The notes beneath the pieces are model-generated. The model was not told where the DNA came from, made no database searches, and saw only the letters and a program-made list of their open reading frames with translations. The translations under genes were made by a program, and so were the position numbers. From Actinomycetes bacterium (GTDB lineage Bacteria > Actinomycetota > Thermoleophilia > Gaiellales > Gaiellaceae), in the NCBI GenBank assembly GCA_025350775.1, contig JANXXF010000325.1, positions 1 through 13,684 of the forward strand: a stretch of 13,684 nucleotides of DNA, in the 5' to 3' direction. This document shows positions 11,319 to 13,684 of this stretch, in pieces; the first letter of the stretch is position 1; each line of letters starts with the position of its first letter.

Positions 11319-13684
11319 CTACGGGACGATCGTCCAGCTGTGCGAGGCGGGTGTCGCCTCGACGAGACCGGTGACGCCCGCGGCGCGCACCTGCAGTGTG
11401 TGCGCCCCGAGCGGGAGCCCGTTGTACGTGCGCGGGGACGAGCACGGAGCCCAGGCGGCCGCGTCGAGCCGGCACTCGAAGCGCGCGCCGACCTGATCGG
11501 CAGCCCAGACGAAGGCCACCCGGCGCGAAGGCGTGGTGAGGCCGGGCGACGTCAGCAGCACGGTCACCGGCGCGACGCTCGGCGGGACGACCGTCCACGT
11601 CCACGCCGCGGGCAGCGGATCGCGGAGGCCGTTCCTGACGGCGCGCACGGCGAAGATGTGGAGGCCGAGCGCGAGGCCGTTGTAGGTGCGCGGCGACGAG
11701 CATGGGGCGAAGGCGCCGCCGTCGAACGCGCACTCGAACAGCGAGCCGGAGAGCGTGGCCGTCAACGCGAACGGCGCCGCTCGCGAGGTTGTCGCGGCGG
11801 CCGGCGTCGTGGTCAGGCTCGTGTCGGGGGTGCCCGGAGGGATCGCCTGGACAGCGAAGCTCTGCTCGGCGTGACCTGCCGCCCAGCCGCTTCCGCCTGC
11901 CTGGTCGGCCTCGACGATGCAGGTGCCCGCGGCGACGAAGTCGACGGTGACGCCGTCGGCACGGAGCGCGCAGACACCGGCCGCCGCGGGCGCGATCGAG
12001 AAGCCGAGCGGGTTCCCGGAGCCACCGCCGCTCGCACCGAGCCGATAACTGTCGCCGGCCCAGGCCGGCACCGGCGGCACCGCCGTGATCGCCACCACCT
12101 GCGCAGCGGGCGCGAGCACCGTGAACGCCTGCGTGGCGGTCGGCGCCGGCTGATACTGGAACGTGCCGCCCTGGTCGGCTGCGACGACGCAGGTGCCGGG
12201 CGCGAGCAGCGAGACGACGGCGCCGCTCAGCGAGCAGACGCCGGCGCCGCTCGCCCGGCCGACCGAGACTGTGACCGCCTTGCCGGAGGGGCCACCCGTG
12301 GCGGCCACGATCACCGTGGTGCCGGCGCGGGCGGCGACCGGCGGTGCCGAGATGAACGCAACCGCCTGCGTGGGCAGGACGACCGCCGCCGTGTCGAGCC
12401 GCGCCTTGCGCAGCGCGAGCGGCAGGTCTTTGGCGGCGGAGCCGTTGGCATAGAGGTCGACGTTGCCGTTGTCCTCGACGAACTGGACGGCGGCGCCGGA
12501 CGTCAGCGGGGCCGGCACCGCGACGATGCCCTCCCATGAGCCCGCGCCGGGCGGCAGCGCGGTGAGCGTCGCGACGGGCGCATGAGCGGCGATGCCGTCC
12601 CACGTCCACACCTCGAACGTGCCTCCCGCGTTCCACCAGCCGGCGATGACGAGGTACTCGCCGACGGCCCCGCGACGGATGTCGCGCACCGACTGGCCGC
12701 CGAGGTTCCAGAGGATCGGCGCGCCGAAGGCGGCAGGGCCACCCGTGGAGGTGAGGGCCTGGAGGTTCGACAGCGGGACGACGAGCGCCTTCGTGCGGCT
12801 GCCCGGCAGCTCGAGCGGCGCCCGGAGCCCGAGGTACGCGGTCGTGCCGTCAGGGGCGAACTCGAGGCCTTCGATCGCGTAGCCGTCGACCTGCTTCGAG
12901 GTCTGGCCGGGCGCCGTGCTCGCTGCGAGCCCGAGCGCGTTTGCGCCGAGGCCGTGGCCGTTGGCCTGGTCCCAGGCGACCAGATCGGGGCGGAGATTCC
13001 CGTACACGCCGGCGAGCGTGAGCTCGGTGGCGGCGCCGCCACCGGAGATCGTCGTCGCGAACAGCAGCCACTCCGACGGACGGACAGTGCCGGACGAGGT
13101 GTTGCCGCCGGAGCCTGTCCACCAGATCGTGTTGCCGCTGCGAGCGGCGGCCTCGATGTCGATCTCGGTGCTGCCGATCGTGGACTGGAAGTCCCACGTC
13201 TTGACCGGCAGGCCGGAGGCGCTGCCCCGGTAGAGACGCAGGACGTTGCTCTCGTCGTCGCCGACGACGAGGTAGCCGCCGCCGACGTCGATCGCCGCCG
13301 AAGCGTCCGAGGCCCCGTTCAGGTAGCGCGTCGTCGCAGTCGGGGCCGCGGCTGACACGGCGTAGGTGAACGAGGCGCTGCCGGTGCGGCCGCCCGGGTC
13401 GGTGACGGTGAGCGTGATCGTGGCGGTGCCGACGGCGCCTGCCGGGGCGAGCGTGACAGTGCGCGTGGCGCCCGAGCCGCTGACCGAGATGCCCCCGCCG
13501 GCGACGACGGCCGGGTTGGACGAGGTCGCCGCCAGCGTGAGGTCGGCTGCGGTGTACGCCGCGTCGGTGGTGGCGACGCCGGCCGTGACGGCCGGGTTGG
13601 CGGCGTCGCCGAGCGCAGCGGTCAGGCCGACGTCGGCCGGCGAGACGGTGGGCGCCGGGCCTGGCCGAACCTGGCCGGCCGGGG
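11319..13684 (-). CDS. Secreted multi-domain protein: Ig-like, DUF3616-like propeller and four Ig-like repeats (partial, N-terminus beyond right edge)
   Basis: The frame is open from the window edge to the TAG at 11321-11319 (about 787 codons), so the GTG at 13358 that a gene finder might choose is probably internal. In order: an Ig/cadherin-like domain with AATSSNPAVVAGGGISVSGS and TITLTVTDPGGRTGSASFTY (about 13360-13670); a beta-propeller region resembling DUF3616 with YLVVGDDESNVLRLYRG, EIDIEAAARSGNTIWW, YAIEGLEFAPDGTTAYLGLR and GGQSVRDIRRG (about 12400-13350); two repeats with paired Cys (VCSLSG...GTCVVAADQ and VCALRADG...GTCIVEADQ); then two more repeats, each with FEC and APCSSPRTYNGL and ending W-T-V/I-V-P. 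The paired cysteines and Thr/Ala/Gly/Val-rich linkers indicate export. The function is probably surface or matrix association; the DUF3616 propeller has no settled role. It looks unrelated to the amidase cluster. Confidence 0.85.
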   Translation of the reverse strand, partial: PAGQVRPGPAPTVSPADVGLTAALGDAANPAVTAGVATTDAAYTAADLTLAATSSNPAVVAGGGISVSGSGATRTVTLAPAGAVGTATITLTVTDPGGRTGSASFTYAVSAAAPTATTRYLNGASDASAAIDVGGGYLVVGDDESNVLRLYRGSASGLPVKTWDFQSTIGSTEIDIEAAARSGNTIWWTGSGGNTSSGTVRPSEWLLFATTISGGGAATELTLAGVYGNLRPDLVAWDQANGHGLGANALGLAASTAPGQTSKQVDGYAIEGLEFAPDGTTAYLGLRAPLELPGSRTKALVVPLSNLQALTSTGGPAAFGAPILWNLGGQSVRDIRRGAVGEYLVIAGWWNAGGTFEVWTWDGIAAHAPVATLTALPPGAGSWEGIVAVPAPLTSGAAVQFVEDNGNVDLYANGSAAKDLPLALRKARLDTAAVVLPTQAVAFISAPPVAARAGTTVIVAATGGPSGKAVTVSVGRASGAGVCSLSGAVVSLLAPGTCVVAADQGGTFQYQPAPTATQAFTVLAPAAQVVAITAVPPVPAWAGDSYRLGASGGGSGNPLGFSIAPAAAGVCALRADGVTVDFVAAGTCIVEADQAGGSGWAAGHAEQSFAVQAIPPGTPDTSLTTTPAAATTSRAAPFALTATLSGSLFECAFDGGAFAPCSSPRTYNGLALGLHIFAVRAVRNGLRDPLPAAWTWTVVPPSVAPVTVLLTSPGLTTPSRRVAFVWAADQVGARFECRLDAAAWAPCSSPRTYNGLPLGAHTLQVRAAGVTGLVEATPASHSWTIVP
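11322..11830 (-). repeat. Two tandem about 83-residue Ig-like repeats at the C-terminus
   Basis: Copies lie at about 11586-11830 and 11322-11571. Both contain FEC, then APCSSPRTYNGL and LG, then a W near the end followed by T-[VI]-V-P. The segment coding APCSSPRTYNGL is highly similar at DNA level (about 11413-11457 against 11674-11718). Each copy holds two Cys in the same places, so one disulfide per repeat is likely. Such repeats are common in Solirubrobacterales surface proteins. Confidence 0.75.
11849..12378 (-). repeat. Two tandem about 85-residue Ig-like repeats with VC...GTC pairs
   Basis: The N-terminal copy (about 12115-12378) runs from AVAFISAPPV to QAFTVL; the second (about 11849-12099) from VVAITAVPPV to QSFAV. 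Shared marks are an APP/VPP start, a Gly-rich turn with SG, VC followed by a hydrophobic strand, GTC[IV]V.ADQ and a closing Q[AS]F.V. They are more diverged from each other than the C-terminal pair. Confidence 0.75.

Noticed and set aside
9757..12636. A 959-codon minus-strand frame across the OCD-like start, the second M20 gene and part of the surface protein
   Set aside because: It crosses three genes in different frames and a perfect terminator, has no recognisable domain and is Arg-rich; it is a GC shadow.
11319..13358. Surface protein as a complete 679-aa gene starting at GTG 13358
   Set aside because: The same frame continues open upstream to the window edge and codes a recognisable Ig-like domain, so the GTG is internal and the gene is partial.
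1..13684. tRNA, rRNA, insertion sequence, prophage or attachment site
   Set aside because: I saw no transposase or integrase motif, no terminal inverted repeats with target duplication and no tRNA-like cloverleaf or conserved T-loop; base composition is even across the genes.

Overview
The window comes from a high-GC (about 70% by eye), high-coding-density bacterium. The terminal gene encodes a secreted protein with two kinds of short Cys-paired Ig-like repeat that are very common in Solirubrobacter/Conexibacter-type Thermoleophilia. Together with the GC content this suggests an actinobacterium of that class. That placement rests on repeat style and base composition, not on a marker gene.

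Layout. (1) 1-620, minus: N-terminal part of an FAD-dependent fumarate-reductase/succinate-dehydrogenase-type oxidoreductase, cut by the left edge and carrying a glycine-rich 18-bp tandem repeat. (2) 785-3576, plus: a two-gene, translationally overlapping operon with an EctB-type class III aminotransferase (diaminobutyrate/2-oxoglutarate type) followed by an Orn/Lys/Arg decarboxylase-family PLP enzyme. No ectA or ectC is present. (3) 9940-3595, minus: a four-gene run with an ornithine cyclodeaminase/mu-crystallin family enzyme, HyuA, HyuB and an M20 Zn-dependent N-carbamoyl-amino-acid hydrolase. HyuA/HyuB and HyuB/M20 are separated by 3 nt or overlap by 17 nt. (4) 9985-11235, plus: a second M20 carbamoylase/allantoate-amidohydrolase-type enzyme, divergent from the cyclodeaminase gene across only 44 bp. 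(5) 11319-13684, minus: the C-terminal part of a large extracellular protein (Ig-like domain, DUF3616-like propeller, four Ig-like repeats), cut by the right edge. It is separated from (4) by a perfect 10-bp-stem bidirectional terminator.

How the genes could work together. HyuA/HyuB are ATP-dependent ring-opening amidases for hydantoins and lactams, and M20 enzymes of this subgroup release the free amino acid from N-carbamoyl intermediates. The cyclodeaminase-, aminotransferase- and decarboxylase-family enzymes all come from families that act on small diamino acids (2,4-diaminobutyrate, ornithine). The simplest reading is a nitrogen-scavenging module: a cyclic ureide or lactam is opened, decarbamoylated, and the resulting amino acid is deaminated/cyclised, transaminated or decarboxylated. 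A specific sub-proposal is that the aminotransferase and decarboxylase make 1,3-diaminopropane from aspartate semialdehyde. Substrates are inferred, not visible. No transporter or regulator gene is seen in the window, so uptake and control must be encoded elsewhere.
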